Shown here in pieces: positions 35,034 through 43,472 of a stretch of DNA of 64,000 bases. Made by a program: the position numbers and the translations under genes. Source of the stretch: JAWPMV01 sp039819665 (GTDB taxonomy: Bacteria > Bacteroidota > Bacteroidia > J057); contig JBCBRM010000019.1 of assembly GCA_039819665.1 (NCBI GenBank), positions 1 through 64,000 on the forward strand. The letters are read 5' to 3'. Position 1 is the stretch's first letter. The number at the start of each line of letters is the position of its first letter. The notes beneath the pieces were generated by a model that did not search any database, was not told where the DNA came from, and was given only the letters and a program-made list of their open reading frames with translations.

Positions 35034-36095
35034 TTAAGTGGGTAACATTCGAATGACTTTGAGTTCGTTCAATCGATTGACACAGAACTCCGTGATTTCC
35101 GGATCAATGTCTCGCTTTTGAAACAAGCGTCCCTTCAAGGCATCTACCTCTACATTGAGTTTAGTTCCATCATCTGTGACCAATTCGAAAAGTATGTTCC
35201 AGGGTAGCTGCATATCCTCTATGCCTTTTTCCAACAATTCTGCTTGCAGGACTTTCATCTGCTCATCAATGAAATCCGAGATCACCCCTTCTAGCTGCTT
35301 TCCCTTTCCTACCAAATAGGAATCAAATCGAATCTGGCGATCTTCTTTTTTCCGCTTCCTTCTCCGCACATCCTTTTTATACAGCTTATCCATATAAATC
35401 TGAAGGTGGGCCAATTCAACCCCAAAGCCCGGGATGCGGATATTCTTAATGATGGTCGGTACCGTTTTTCGAGGAGTCGCAATTTTAATATTAGCTTCTT
35501 TGGCCGTACCGCTCACTACCCGATAAAGATTGACATCATTCATGCGCTCGATCCTTATTCGATTATCGAAAAGCGAAGGCACCATTTTCTCCATTTCGGA
35601 TAAATAAGCGATGTACTCCTCTCGTATGCTGATCAGGATTTTGCAGGGAAGACCTGCCTTCAGCAATTTGGCGATGGCTTTATTGAAAGTCTTTTGTTCT
35701 TTTTGTGTCCCCAGTACATGCAATTCTTCAAACTGATCAAAAATGAGGTAAATGGGCCGATAATGTTCTTTGTAAAGTGTCTGAATTTGATCAGATAGAT
35801 CGTCAATCCCTTTTAAGCTATCTTCCCCAGCTACCTTCTCCAACTCTCTATAAATCGATCCCATAATTCCGTCTCCTCTGCGAATGAAAATGGGCAGCCA
35901 ATCCGTATCGTAAAATTTATTGGCCAGGCCACAATTGATCAGGCTGGTTTTGCCTGTTCCCGATGCACCATATAGCATGACGATATTGGAAGCATGGAGC
36001 GCATTATACAGGCGAGCGATTTCCCTTGTCCTACCGAAAAAGCGATCCTTATCGTCTTTTTCGTATGCATCCAAAAATTTAAAAGGAGAGTCCAT
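35034..36095 (-). CDS. N-terminal half of split nSTAND-type ATPase
   Basis: The 353-residue ORF carries the ATPase of an nSTAND1-type STAND protein: GASGTGKTS Walker A at 43-51, PIYLIFDQFEEL Walker B (D120), and SIREEYIAYL sensor-like segment. Its first 20 residues (SPFKFLDAYEKDDKDRFFGR) match the paralogue at 51875 closely. It stops at ...VIRMLPT, just where the paralogue continues into its winged-helix end. On the minus strand the -1 frame is open across the stop and reads on through HLNEPMRIELSHD into the next ORF. So the intact gene would be about 690 residues. It lies 25 bp after the CHAT gene. Confidence 0.82.
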   Translation of the reverse strand: MDSPFKFLDAYEKDDKDRFFGRTREIARLYNALHASNIVMLYGASGTGKTSLINCGLANKFYDTDWLPIFIRRGDGIMGSIYRELEKVAGEDSLKGIDDLSDQIQTLYKEHYRPIYLIFDQFEELHVLGTQKEQKTFNKAIAKLLKAGLPCKILISIREEYIAYLSEMEKMVPSLFDNRIRIERMNDVNLYRVVSGTAKEANIKIATPRKTVPTIIKNIRIPGFGVELAHLQIYMDKLYKKDVRRRKRKKEDRQIRFDSYLVGKGKQLEGVISDFIDEQMKVLQAELLEKGIEDMQLPWNILFELVTDDGTKLNVEVDALKGRLFQKRDIDPEITEFCVNRLNELKVIRMLPT

Positions 36096-36120
36096 GCAAT
36101 ATGATTTCTACTAGATCTTT

Positions 36121-37995
36121 TTATTGTAAGTCGGCCAGGAACATATCAAACTGATGCTTTAATGCCTCAAATACTTTAGGTGAATGTTCTTCCTCCTCTT
36201 CTTCCTCAAAACCAAAGTCATCCTCCCAAAAGTCATCATCCCCCAAATTCAGGCCTTCGCTGAAATCGCTTTGTTTCATTTCTGTATGAATCTGATCTGT
36301 ACCTTTTTCATTTTCATGAGCGACAAAGGTGCTGTGATTTACGGTGAGGTAAATCAGTTTGTCTTTATCCTGCCAACCCAGCATGAAAATATGGGCCACA
36401 TCTTCTGTATCCATTTCGGTGGTCTGACTCTTCTTGACCTGAACGAAGGTATTTTTATCCATGACAAAGGGAGAAAGATTCAGTCCCTGGTGCATCAAAT
36501 CTTCATCTGCTACCAGAATCACAGAATGGGTATTCCCAAAACTACTTTTTCTTTTTCGTGCGCTATCCTGATACAATCGCAGGTGTACCGCTTCCGATGC
36601 ATTGAGCGGTCCCATTTCCAATTGGTATTTCCGCTGAGAGAACCGAGGCTTTTCGATGCTGATATTGCGAACAGTCATCATGCGGAATCTTGCCATGAAC
36701 CCGATGTGCTTTAGCAAAATCGCCAATGCCTGTTCGGTGCGTATGCAAGTCTTTTCCACATCCTCCCTTACTTTCCCTTTCAGGAATGCTTGCTGTTGCT
36801 TTTGTAGAAAGGCATGGGCCTGTGAAAGTTTGCTGCTTCCGTCCACCAAAGTCTCATGAAATTCTTTGAGCTCCTGAACATAGAGAATCGCATCCTCTGA
36901 CAGAACTTTCATCGCCTCACTGAATTGCCCCAGAAAATCCAGGGATAAGTAATCCTTTTTCTTCAGGTCCAATGAGATTTTCCCTTCCAACTTGATTTCC
37001 CCCGAACGATATTGCTCCCAAATATCTGAGAGTAAAATGAAATAAAGTGTCTGGGAGGTAATGATATATGTGCTGATGAGGGTTTGTAGGCGTTCCTTGT
37101 TAGGATTTGACTGGATTCGCAAAAGGCGAATCTGTGAGCCAATCGGCCAGGGAAAGTTTTTGATGATCAATTCCGGATAGTCTTTGGAATCTCTTTTTAT
37201 GATCTCCTTTCCTTTCTGCTCAAACATCTGGGTGGAAATGTCCGGATTAAATCGAACCATTTCATCAAGAGCTGAGATGATGTATTTATTGCTGCTAAAA
37301 CTGCTACCGATGTATTGAAGAATCTCTTTGGGCAAGCCTACTTGCTGTGCCTGAGGAATTTGATAGCTGAGTGCGCTATCATCTTTTACATAAAGTGCCC
37401 AGGGGATTTCTTCTTTTTCCTCTATTTTGTCTCCGAAATCTAGACTTCTTAAGGAGACAATATCCGCCTGTGCCGAAGGTCCGTATTTGGCTGAGAGAAA
37501 TCCGATTCCCATTTTAAATGCCTGAGCAATGCTTCGCTTATTGGCAAGTGCCTCATAAAATGCGATGCTAAATTCGCAGGCTTTTCGATCCTGAACGGGA
37601 GTGGAAGTTGCTATCACGGCCTTAACCCCTGCATCAAAGAGATGCCTGACTTGTTTTTTGGTAGAGCAGCCGTTGAGAAAAACCAATTGCAAAGATTTTT
37701 GCTCTCCCAGCAATTTGGCAATGCCTGATATTTCTCCTTTTTCCTCTTCCAGAAAAAGTCCCTCCCCATCCGCATGACCGGCATAATGAAATATGCTGAC
37801 CCGATCCTGATAAGCCAATAAGGTTTCGTAAAGATCTTTGATTTCTGTGCTTTCTTCCCGAATTACTTTGATAAAGCCCTTTCTATCCGCCTCTCTTAGC
37901 GCACGGTAGGTATCGCGGCTTTCTTTTTTTAAGAGGTTAAGGTGAGAACTATTATCATTGGCAAAGGCCAAAAAAACAATGGGGGCTTTAGGCAT
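36121..37995 (-). CDS. CHAT-domain (caspase-like) protein, module 1
   Basis: The 624-residue product starts at the ATG for MPKAPIVFLAFAND; the frame extends 29 residues further but that extension is unlike the paralogue. The N-terminal ~200 residues form a CHAT caspase-like protease domain: catalytic His H74 in HYAGHAD and Cys C110 in FLNGCST. The C-terminal ~400 residues are a helical region of unknown family, with EQALAILLKHIGFMARF and NLSPFVMDKNTFV shared with the protein at 50148, and an acidic tail (EEEEEEEH). CHAT proteases paired with STAND ATPases are known from predicted and proven immune or cell-death systems. It is the first gene of the operon CHAT - nSTAND(N) - nSTAND(C)-OmpA. Confidence 0.85.
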   Translation of the reverse strand: MPKAPIVFLAFANDNSSHLNLLKKESRDTYRALREADRKGFIKVIREESTEIKDLYETLLAYQDRVSIFHYAGHADGEGLFLEEEKGEISGIAKLLGEQKSLQLVFLNGCSTKKQVRHLFDAGVKAVIATSTPVQDRKACEFSIAFYEALANKRSIAQAFKMGIGFLSAKYGPSAQADIVSLRSLDFGDKIEEKEEIPWALYVKDDSALSYQIPQAQQVGLPKEILQYIGSSFSSNKYIISALDEMVRFNPDISTQMFEQKGKEIIKRDSKDYPELIIKNFPWPIGSQIRLLRIQSNPNKERLQTLISTYIITSQTLYFILLSDIWEQYRSGEIKLEGKISLDLKKKDYLSLDFLGQFSEAMKVLSEDAILYVQELKEFHETLVDGSSKLSQAHAFLQKQQQAFLKGKVREDVEKTCIRTEQALAILLKHIGFMARFRMMTVRNISIEKPRFSQRKYQLEMGPLNASEAVHLRLYQDSARKRKSSFGNTHSVILVADEDLMHQGLNLSPFVMDKNTFVQVKKSQTTEMDTEDVAHIFMLGWQDKDKLIYLTVNHSTFVAHENEKGTDQIHTEMKQSDFSEGLNLGDDDFWEDDFGFEEEEEEEHSPKVFEALKHQFDMFLADLQ

Positions 37996-38247
37996 ATTGG
38001 TGTGTGATAATTTCCAATATATAAAATAAAATATACATGCCAAATATTTAGGATTTCGGCTAAAAGGAAGGAAAATCAGCATGAAAATTATTCCGCGAAT
38101 ACCCTTCTAATTACTGATAGAATTGATGTGAGTAGTTTAAATCAATACAAATGTATTTTATTTGTTTCATTTTGTTGTAAAAAGCTATATTTTGTGCTGA
38201 AATAATTACAAGTGTGGTTATTTATTACCAACCTAAACACAATTACA

Positions 38248-38577
38248 ATGAATCCAGCTATTAAAGCCCTGGTACTGAAATCCATTTCTATTTTGAATGC
38301 TCCCAATCACCTTCAACTCATGGAGCCTCAAATTGAACAGGCTTGGCGTGAGTTTTTTACCAATCGACCGCTTTTGCGTACTATTTCCTTTGAAGAAAAT
38401 GCCAACAAGATTAATGCAGAGGAAAAGCTTGAAATCAAAAGAAATAAGGATGCTGTCTATTTGAGTGTTTCTCGGGACGAAACAAAGATTTATCTGGAAA
38501 GCTGTGATTTTCGTATTTCTCCGGAGGCCAGACCGGTGATTTGGAGTATTTCTATCCAGGGGAAAGGCATCGGTTGA
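38248..38577 (+). CDS. Hypothetical protein, 109 residues
   Basis: I start at the ATG at 38248 (MNPAIKALVLKS); a GTG at 38212 would add 12 residues. No family is recognised. The product is a mixed helix/strand protein with a basic stretch (EEKLEIKRNKDAVYLSVS) and no signal peptide or membrane span. It is divergent from the CHAT gene across 250 bp and 111 bp before the GreA/B-like gene. It could belong to either unit. Confidence 0.55.
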   Translation: MNPAIKALVLKSISILNAPNHLQLMEPQIEQAWREFFTNRPLLRTISFEENANKINAEEKLEIKRNKDAVYLSVSRDETKIYLESCDFRISPEARPVIWSISIQGKGIG

Positions 38578-38688
38578 TAAAAATTAGTCCTTATTATGAG
38601 GAAGCTCATTTCGGTTAGCTATGAAAGCTAATAGTTTGCTTTTATCCTTCAAAAAGGAGGTTTATGTAAGAAGTAATAAAAGGAAATC

Positions 38689-39132
38689 ATGGATAAATCT
38701 GTTATCAAACAAAGTATCATAGCTCAGCAGGAAGAAGCAGTAGAAACCCTCCGTAAAGCTGTAGAGCAGTACCAGGAAGAGGCCGATATCGACGAGCAGG
38801 AAGGACAGGATCCGCAAGACTACTCTCATCAGGAGGAGGCCACCGATCTTTGGAGAAGAATGGAAACACAATTAAAAATAGCGGAAAGTGATTTGGCGAG
38901 GATTCAATCTATTCCAGTAGATAGATATGAGAAAGTGAAGGTTGGCTCTCTAGTTGAAACTGATTACCTCAACTTCTTTGTGGGTATATCTTCTTTACCC
39001 TTTCAGGTAAATGATAGAAAAGTAATCGGGATATCTACTCATGCCCCTATTTACTTTCAATTAAAAGGAAAGAAAGAAGGTGACAGAATTTCCATTGGAA
39101 AAAAAGAATACAGAATCCGGGCGGTAAGCTAG
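38689..39132 (+). CDS. GreA/GreB-C-like protein
   Basis: The 147-residue protein has a long N-terminal helical coiled-coil region (about 1-80) and a C-terminal FKBP-like GreA/GreB_C-type fold (about 85-147; VKVGSLVETDYLNFFVGISS ... GISTHAPIYFQLKGKKEGDRI). Gre factors rescue backtracked RNA polymerase by means of two acidic residues at the coiled-coil tip; here the coil carries acidic clusters (DIDEQEGQDPQD) but their position is not exact, so catalysis is uncertain. It belongs to a Bacteroidota set of diverged Gre-like proteins. It is convergent with the redoxin gene, with 2 bp between stops. Confidence 0.65.
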   Translation: MDKSVIKQSIIAQQEEAVETLRKAVEQYQEEADIDEQEGQDPQDYSHQEEATDLWRRMETQLKIAESDLARIQSIPVDRYEKVKVGSLVETDYLNFFVGISSLPFQVNDRKVIGISTHAPIYFQLKGKKEGDRISIGKKEYRIRAVS

Positions 39133-39134
39133 AA

Positions 39135-39581
39135 TCAGGATTCAAAAAGTTCTGCCATCGCATATTGCAAACGGTTCTGCACATTGGCCATAGAGCCCCA
39201 TATAGAGCGAATTACGCGTCCTTCTTTGTCAAGGAGAACCCAATGAGGAGTTCCTTCTGCATGATAGCGTTCGTAAGTTTCTTTACCCCTATCTTTGTAC
39301 AGGTGATAAGGTAGTTTAAAGTAAAGCTTTACTTCTTCTATCTGTCGGTTCGAGTATTCAGGTCCTTCGAAGCGAGTATGAATAGCGATGGTTTGAAGCT
39401 CTGGGTAGTTTTTTTTGAGTTCCAATGAAAAAGGAATCGCCCTTCCCATACATCCCGGACAGCCGCGACTAAATATGAGGATCAATACAAATTTCCCCCG
39501 AAAAGATTCCAGACTGGGTACTTCTGATCCATCCAGACTTTCAAGGGCCCATTCAGGTGCTATGTGGGATTCGATAGACAT
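39135..39581 (-). CDS. Redoxin (AhpC/TSA- or TlpA-like)
   Basis: The 148-residue protein is a thioredoxin-fold redoxin with the active-site motif CPGC at about 40-43 (FSRGCPGCMGRAIPFSLELKK) and the later GTPHWVLLDKEGRV cis-Pro region. It has no signal peptide, so it should act in the cytoplasm as a peroxiredoxin-like or thiol-disulfide protein. It lies alone between the Gre-like gene and htpG. Confidence 0.8.
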   Translation of the reverse strand: MSIESHIAPEWALESLDGSEVPSLESFRGKFVLILIFSRGCPGCMGRAIPFSLELKKNYPELQTIAIHTRFEGPEYSNRQIEEVKLYFKLPYHLYKDRGKETYERYHAEGTPHWVLLDKEGRVIRSIWGSMANVQNRLQYAMAELFES

Positions 39582-39647
39582 TGGGTAAAAATATGCAGGG
39601 TCAGATTATAATCTGGCCCTGCTACCTTTGGCAATATTTTATGTTTT

Positions 39648-41495
39648 TTACTTTTTCTTCACTCGTTTTTTCGCCAGAATCTCCACACTCCGATGGATAA
39701 ATTCTGTCAAATCCTTTCCTTCCAGCATGTGCTGAGAAAGCAAGGCGAGGTCGATCAATTGACGAGCAGTGTCTTTACGTACACGACTTTCCACCATTCC
39801 CTGTACCAATGGATGCTGCGTATTTACAACAAGATTGAAGTTGTCCGGCATTTCTCCCATCATGGTCATACCACCTCCGCCAACAGCTGCCATTTCCTTC
39901 ATCCTCCTCATAAATTCAGGACGCGTGATTTGAACCGGTAAAGAATCGCTGCTAAGCTTTTCAAGCACGACTACCATACCAGGCTTTTCGACCGCTTCTT
40001 CAAAAACACCTTTGATCTTTTGCTCATCTTCTTCACTCAATACTAAAGCTCCATCTTCCTCAGATTTTTCTTCTTCTGCTTTAGGTATGAGTTTTTCAAG
40101 CGTATCAGAATCCACACGTACCCAACGAGACTTTTCTGTATCTCTTTCCAATAAGCCAATAAAGTGGCTATCTAAAACGCCGCTCATATGGAGAACGTCA
40201 TAGTCTTTGCTATCAGCTGAAGAGATGTACATATCCTGGCTTGCTTTATCTGTGGCATAGAGATAAACAACGTTCTCATCTTTATCCGTCTGCTTCTTGG
40301 CAATTTTCTCCCGGTAGTCTTCCAGAGTGTAGAAATTGTTATCAACATTTTCTAGTAATACAAAGCTGGTCGCTTTCTCTTTGAATTTATCATCAGTCAA
40401 CATCCCGTATTTCACAAATACAGAAATGTCCTGCCATTTTTCTTCAAACTTCCCTCTGTCATCTTTAAATATCTCGTTGAGCTTATCAGCTACCTTACGG
40501 GTGATATAGCTGCTGATCTTTTTCACGTTAGCGTCTCCCTGAAGGTAACTTCTGGAAACATTGAGCGGAATGTCTGGAGAATCAATCACCCCTTGCAACA
40601 ACATCAGATAATCAGGAACGATTTGATTTACCTCATCAGTAATGAAAACCTGACGTGAGTAAAGCTGAATATTATTCTTTCTAGGGTCGATGTCCTGACG
40701 TATTTTCGGGAAATAAAGAATCCCAGTCAGGTTGAAAGGATAATCTACATTGAGGTGAATCCAGAAAAGTGGCTCCTCAGAAAACGGATAAAGCTCTTTA
40801 AAGAATTCCTGATAATCTTCATCCTTCAATTCTGAAGGAGTTTTTTTCCAAAGAGGATTGGGGTTATTGATTACCTCCTCATTGAAACTGATCTCAACCG
40901 GCAGGAATTTGCAATATTTGTTGAGAATATTTTTGATTCTGGCATCTTCGAGATACTCAAGTGCGTCTTCTGAGAGATGAAGAACGATTTCCGTTCCCCT
41001 ACTCTCTTTTTCTCCTTTATCAATACTGTAAGACGTCGTACCATCACAGGTCCATTTTACTGGCTCACTACCTTCTTTGAAGGATAAGCTGATTACATCT
41101 ACTGTATCAGCAACCATAAATGCGGAATAGAAGCCCAGTCCAAATCGACCGATAATATCTTCCTGTTTGTCTGCATCTTTGTACTTTTTGAGGAATTCTT
41201 CTGCTCCGGAAAATGCGACTACATTGAGGTATTTTTTTACTTCTTCTTCCGTCATACCAATCCCGGCATCACTTATGTGAAGGGTTTTGGCTTCTGTATC
41301 GATTTTGATCTGTATTGTGAGGTCTCCTTCTTCTCCCGTAAATTCGCCTTTTGAGGAAAGGTACTTTAATTTTTGGGTAGCATCGACAGCATTTGAAACC
41401 AGTTCGCGCAAGAATATTTCCTGTTCTGAATAGAGCGATTGTTTAATAATAGGAAATATATTCTCCGTACTGACTGAAATGTTACCTTTTTCCAT
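39648..41495 (-). CDS. htpG: Hsp90 chaperone HtpG
   Basis: I start at the ATG for MEKGNISVSTEN (615 residues); the frame has a TTG 12 bp earlier. The GHKL ATPase domain has the conserved LRELVSNAVDAT at about 28-39, DAGIGMT near 75 and GRFGLGFYSAFMVAD near 115, followed by the middle and C-terminal dimerisation domains. HtpG folds and protects client proteins under stress in the cytoplasm. Length and motifs are normal. It appears monocistronic. Confidence 0.96.
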   Translation of the reverse strand: MEKGNISVSTENIFPIIKQSLYSEQEIFLRELVSNAVDATQKLKYLSSKGEFTGEEGDLTIQIKIDTEAKTLHISDAGIGMTEEEVKKYLNVVAFSGAEEFLKKYKDADKQEDIIGRFGLGFYSAFMVADTVDVISLSFKEGSEPVKWTCDGTTSYSIDKGEKESRGTEIVLHLSEDALEYLEDARIKNILNKYCKFLPVEISFNEEVINNPNPLWKKTPSELKDEDYQEFFKELYPFSEEPLFWIHLNVDYPFNLTGILYFPKIRQDIDPRKNNIQLYSRQVFITDEVNQIVPDYLMLLQGVIDSPDIPLNVSRSYLQGDANVKKISSYITRKVADKLNEIFKDDRGKFEEKWQDISVFVKYGMLTDDKFKEKATSFVLLENVDNNFYTLEDYREKIAKKQTDKDENVVYLYATDKASQDMYISSADSKDYDVLHMSGVLDSHFIGLLERDTEKSRWVRVDSDTLEKLIPKAEEEKSEEDGALVLSEEDEQKIKGVFEEAVEKPGMVVVLEKLSSDSLPVQITRPEFMRRMKEMAAVGGGGMTMMGEMPDNFNLVVNTQHPLVQGMVESRVRKDTARQLIDLALLSQHMLEGKDLTEFIHRSVEILAKKRVKKK

Positions 41496-41688
41496 ATCCG
41501 TTGTCAATATTTATATATAGGTTAAATTCAATGGAATTAGAATTATCCAAGGAAGTTTTTGAGTAAAATTCGGTTTAATTAGCGCGAAATTAAAAAAGTT
41601 CTATTATCGAGGGTAGGGATTCTCAAATAAACTTTGCTCTTTATGGGATATTTCATGTCCTGCGTGTATTTTGTAGGGAAAAATTTTT

Positions 41689-42549
41689 TTGCAATTGCTT
41701 CAAGTTCAATCCAAAAAAGAGGCTGAAGGCCTGTTAAATGAGTTGAGGAGCTTACTCCGATTCGATAATTCCGAAGAAAAATCGGAATTTATCGCACGCA
41801 TTGACTCATTGCAGGAAGAAATTCGAGATGAAGAGCTATTTGAAGAAAAAATTAAACCTCATTTCGAAAAGAATATTGCCTATTTACAGGAGAACTTTCC
41901 CGATTTGTTTTCCAAATACCTTGCCACAGCGATCAAGGCTCAGATAAGAGATTCGCAAGATGAGATTATCGATGCTTTGTATCCCATAATAGGAAAACTC
42001 ATAGCTAAATACATTCGAGCAGAAATCGACCGAATCAGCCAGAGAGTAGATGATAGATTGGAAGACCCTTTTGCAAATTTCCGATTACGGGTAAAGGCCT
42101 TTTTCTCCGGTGTTTCTTATCAGGAGATGCTGATGAGAGAGGGAGCTCTGGCTATTTTGGAGGAGATTTTTGTGATCAGAAAAGAGGATGGATTGCTGAT
42201 GGGACATTTTTCCCTAAATGATGTATCTCATCCGGATATGATTGCCGGTATGTTGACCGGGATCAAAAGTTTTATCGAGCATGCCTTTGAAAAAACTTCA
42301 CAGGAGTTAGAAACCCTGGAATATGAATCATATACCATATTGATTTTCAATTTTAAGACTTTTTATTTCGCAGCAGTAGAGAAAGGACCTATCAAATCAG
42401 AGTTTAAAGAAAAACTTCAAAACAGCATATTCGCATTTTGCGAAAAGAATGATGTGATCACCGATCAATCCCTCAATAAAGCCGTTATAGACTCCCTTTC
42501 CCTTGAGCTAAAGGAACACTTCTATGGATTCAACCAATTGGATAAGTAA
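41689..42549 (+). CDS. Longin/roadblock-like protein, putative regulator of the adjacent small GTPase
   Basis: The 286-residue protein starts at a TTG (no upstream ATG exists in frame after the stop at 41674). The N-terminal ~140 residues are helical and charged. The C-terminal part (about 150-240) has the strand/helix order of a longin- or roadblock-type profilin-like fold: LAILEEIFVIRKEDGLLMGH, then a long helix (MIAGMLTGIKSFIEHAFEK), then SYTILIFNFKTFYFAAVEKG. Such domains bind and regulate small GTPases in archaea and eukaryotes. It overlaps the GTPase gene by 26 bp. The fold call is by pattern only. Confidence 0.6.
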   Translation: MQLLQVQSKKEAEGLLNELRSLLRFDNSEEKSEFIARIDSLQEEIRDEELFEEKIKPHFEKNIAYLQENFPDLFSKYLATAIKAQIRDSQDEIIDALYPIIGKLIAKYIRAEIDRISQRVDDRLEDPFANFRLRVKAFFSGVSYQEMLMREGALAILEEIFVIRKEDGLLMGHFSLNDVSHPDMIAGMLTGIKSFIEHAFEKTSQELETLEYESYTILIFNFKTFYFAAVEKGPIKSEFKEKLQNSIFAFCEKNDVITDQSLNKAVIDSLSLELKEHFYGFNQLDK

Positions 42550-43036
42550 AAAGATCGCTCTTCTGGGCTATCATGCAGTAGGAAAAACTTCATTGATTAG
42601 TCAGTTTGTCGAACAAAAATTCCCTGAAAGTTATTTATCAACTATCGGTTTGAAAGTTGATAAGAAGACCGTAGAATTGGGAGATCACAGACTGGAGTTG
42701 ATCATCTGGGATATCGCGGGTCAGGAAAATATGGCACACATTCCTCAGTATTACCTCAATGGATGTGGAGGCTTTATTTATGTGATTGATGTGAGCAGAC
42801 CCTCTACCTACGAGGATCTAAAGACTAAATTGCACATGATCCAAAGTATGGTTCCCGGAGCTGAAATGGTAATTGCTGCGAATAAGAAAGACCTCCTTTC
42901 AGAAAGTGAATTGGAAGAAGTGCTTTCCTCCTGTGAAATCAGGCCTGACATAAGCACCAGTGCCAAAGAGAATGATAATGTAGAAGATCTGTTTCATATG
43001 CTTGCTAGCAAATTATTAGCTGCCCATGAATCTTGA
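42524..43036 (+). CDS. Ras/Rab-like small GTPase
   Basis: The 170-residue protein has all five G motifs in order: G1 GYHAVGKTS at 15-23, G2 with T40 in STIG, G3 WDIAGQE at 62-68 (including the catalytic Gln), G4 NKKD and G5 TSAK. This is the full eukaryotic Rab/Ras-type set, not the MglA set. No prenylation motif is present, and the N-terminus is short. It should be a cytoplasmic GTP-dependent switch. It overlaps genes on both sides (26 and 11 bp) within a three-gene operon, so its regulators and effectors are probably the neighbours. Confidence 0.88.
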   Translation: MDSTNWISKKIALLGYHAVGKTSLISQFVEQKFPESYLSTIGLKVDKKTVELGDHRLELIIWDIAGQENMAHIPQYYLNGCGGFIYVIDVSRPSTYEDLKTKLHMIQSMVPGAEMVIAANKKDLLSESELEEVLSSCEIRPDISTSAKENDNVEDLFHMLASKLLAAHES

Positions 43037-43430
43037 TGAGTTGAAATTGAGCCTGATCCAACCCAAAACCCAGGTAATTGTATTTGGGAAGGATGGCCCT
43101 ATGTTAAACTCTTGCCAGAGCATGGAAGATATGAGTTCTTTCATCAACAGTTCTCTTTACGATCTGGATCCTTTGTTCAAAAGTATGGAGCCGCTCATTG
43201 AGGGAATGCATGCAGACTCTGATCCTATTTTTATTCCTTGTGTTGAATTTGATTTTTTTGGCAGAAAGGGATTTTTCGATTTCCAAATCAGTGTACATCC
43301 CGACTACCCAGAGTTGAGAGCCTGGCTGGCGGTTGATAATAGCTCTGTCTACCGCTATTACCAAAAAATCCAGCAGCAGCGAAACGAATTGCTCATGGAA
43401 AAAGAGACCCGAAGCAAGAAAGTCGGCTGA
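43026..43430 (+). CDS. PAS-like small protein, third member of the GTPase operon
   Basis: The 134-residue protein resembles a PAS fold: an early strand pair (KTQVIVFGKDGPMLNSCQSM), a helical middle (about 30-60), then FDFFGRKGFFDFQISVHPDY and LRAWLAVDNSSVYRYYQKIQ leading into a C-terminal helix (YYQKIQQQRNELLMEKE). That final helix is like the linker between PAS domains and enzyme domains, but nothing follows. It could be a free-standing sensor or an effector of the GTPase. The start overlaps the GTPase stop by 11 bp. Homology to PAS is by pattern only. Confidence 0.6.
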   Translation: MNLDELKLSLIQPKTQVIVFGKDGPMLNSCQSMEDMSSFINSSLYDLDPLFKSMEPLIEGMHADSDPIFIPCVEFDFFGRKGFFDFQISVHPDYPELRAWLAVDNSSVYRYYQKIQQQRNELLMEKETRSKKVG

Positions 43431-43472
43431 TTCAAAAGATCGTTATCTTGTGGCACATCCATTTGAAAGATT

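Noticed and set aside
35030..35040. Canonical programmed -1 frameshift site
   Set aside because: The bases before the stop (CGA ATG TTA CCC ACT TAA) contain no X-XXY-YYZ heptamer and I see no strong downstream hairpin; ordinary mutation, sequencing error or coupled restart remain open.
37996..38082. 29-residue N-terminal extension of CHAT protein 1
   Set aside because: The paralogue begins at the equivalent of MPKAPIVFLAFA, and the extension is hydrophobic, AT-rich intergenic-like sequence.
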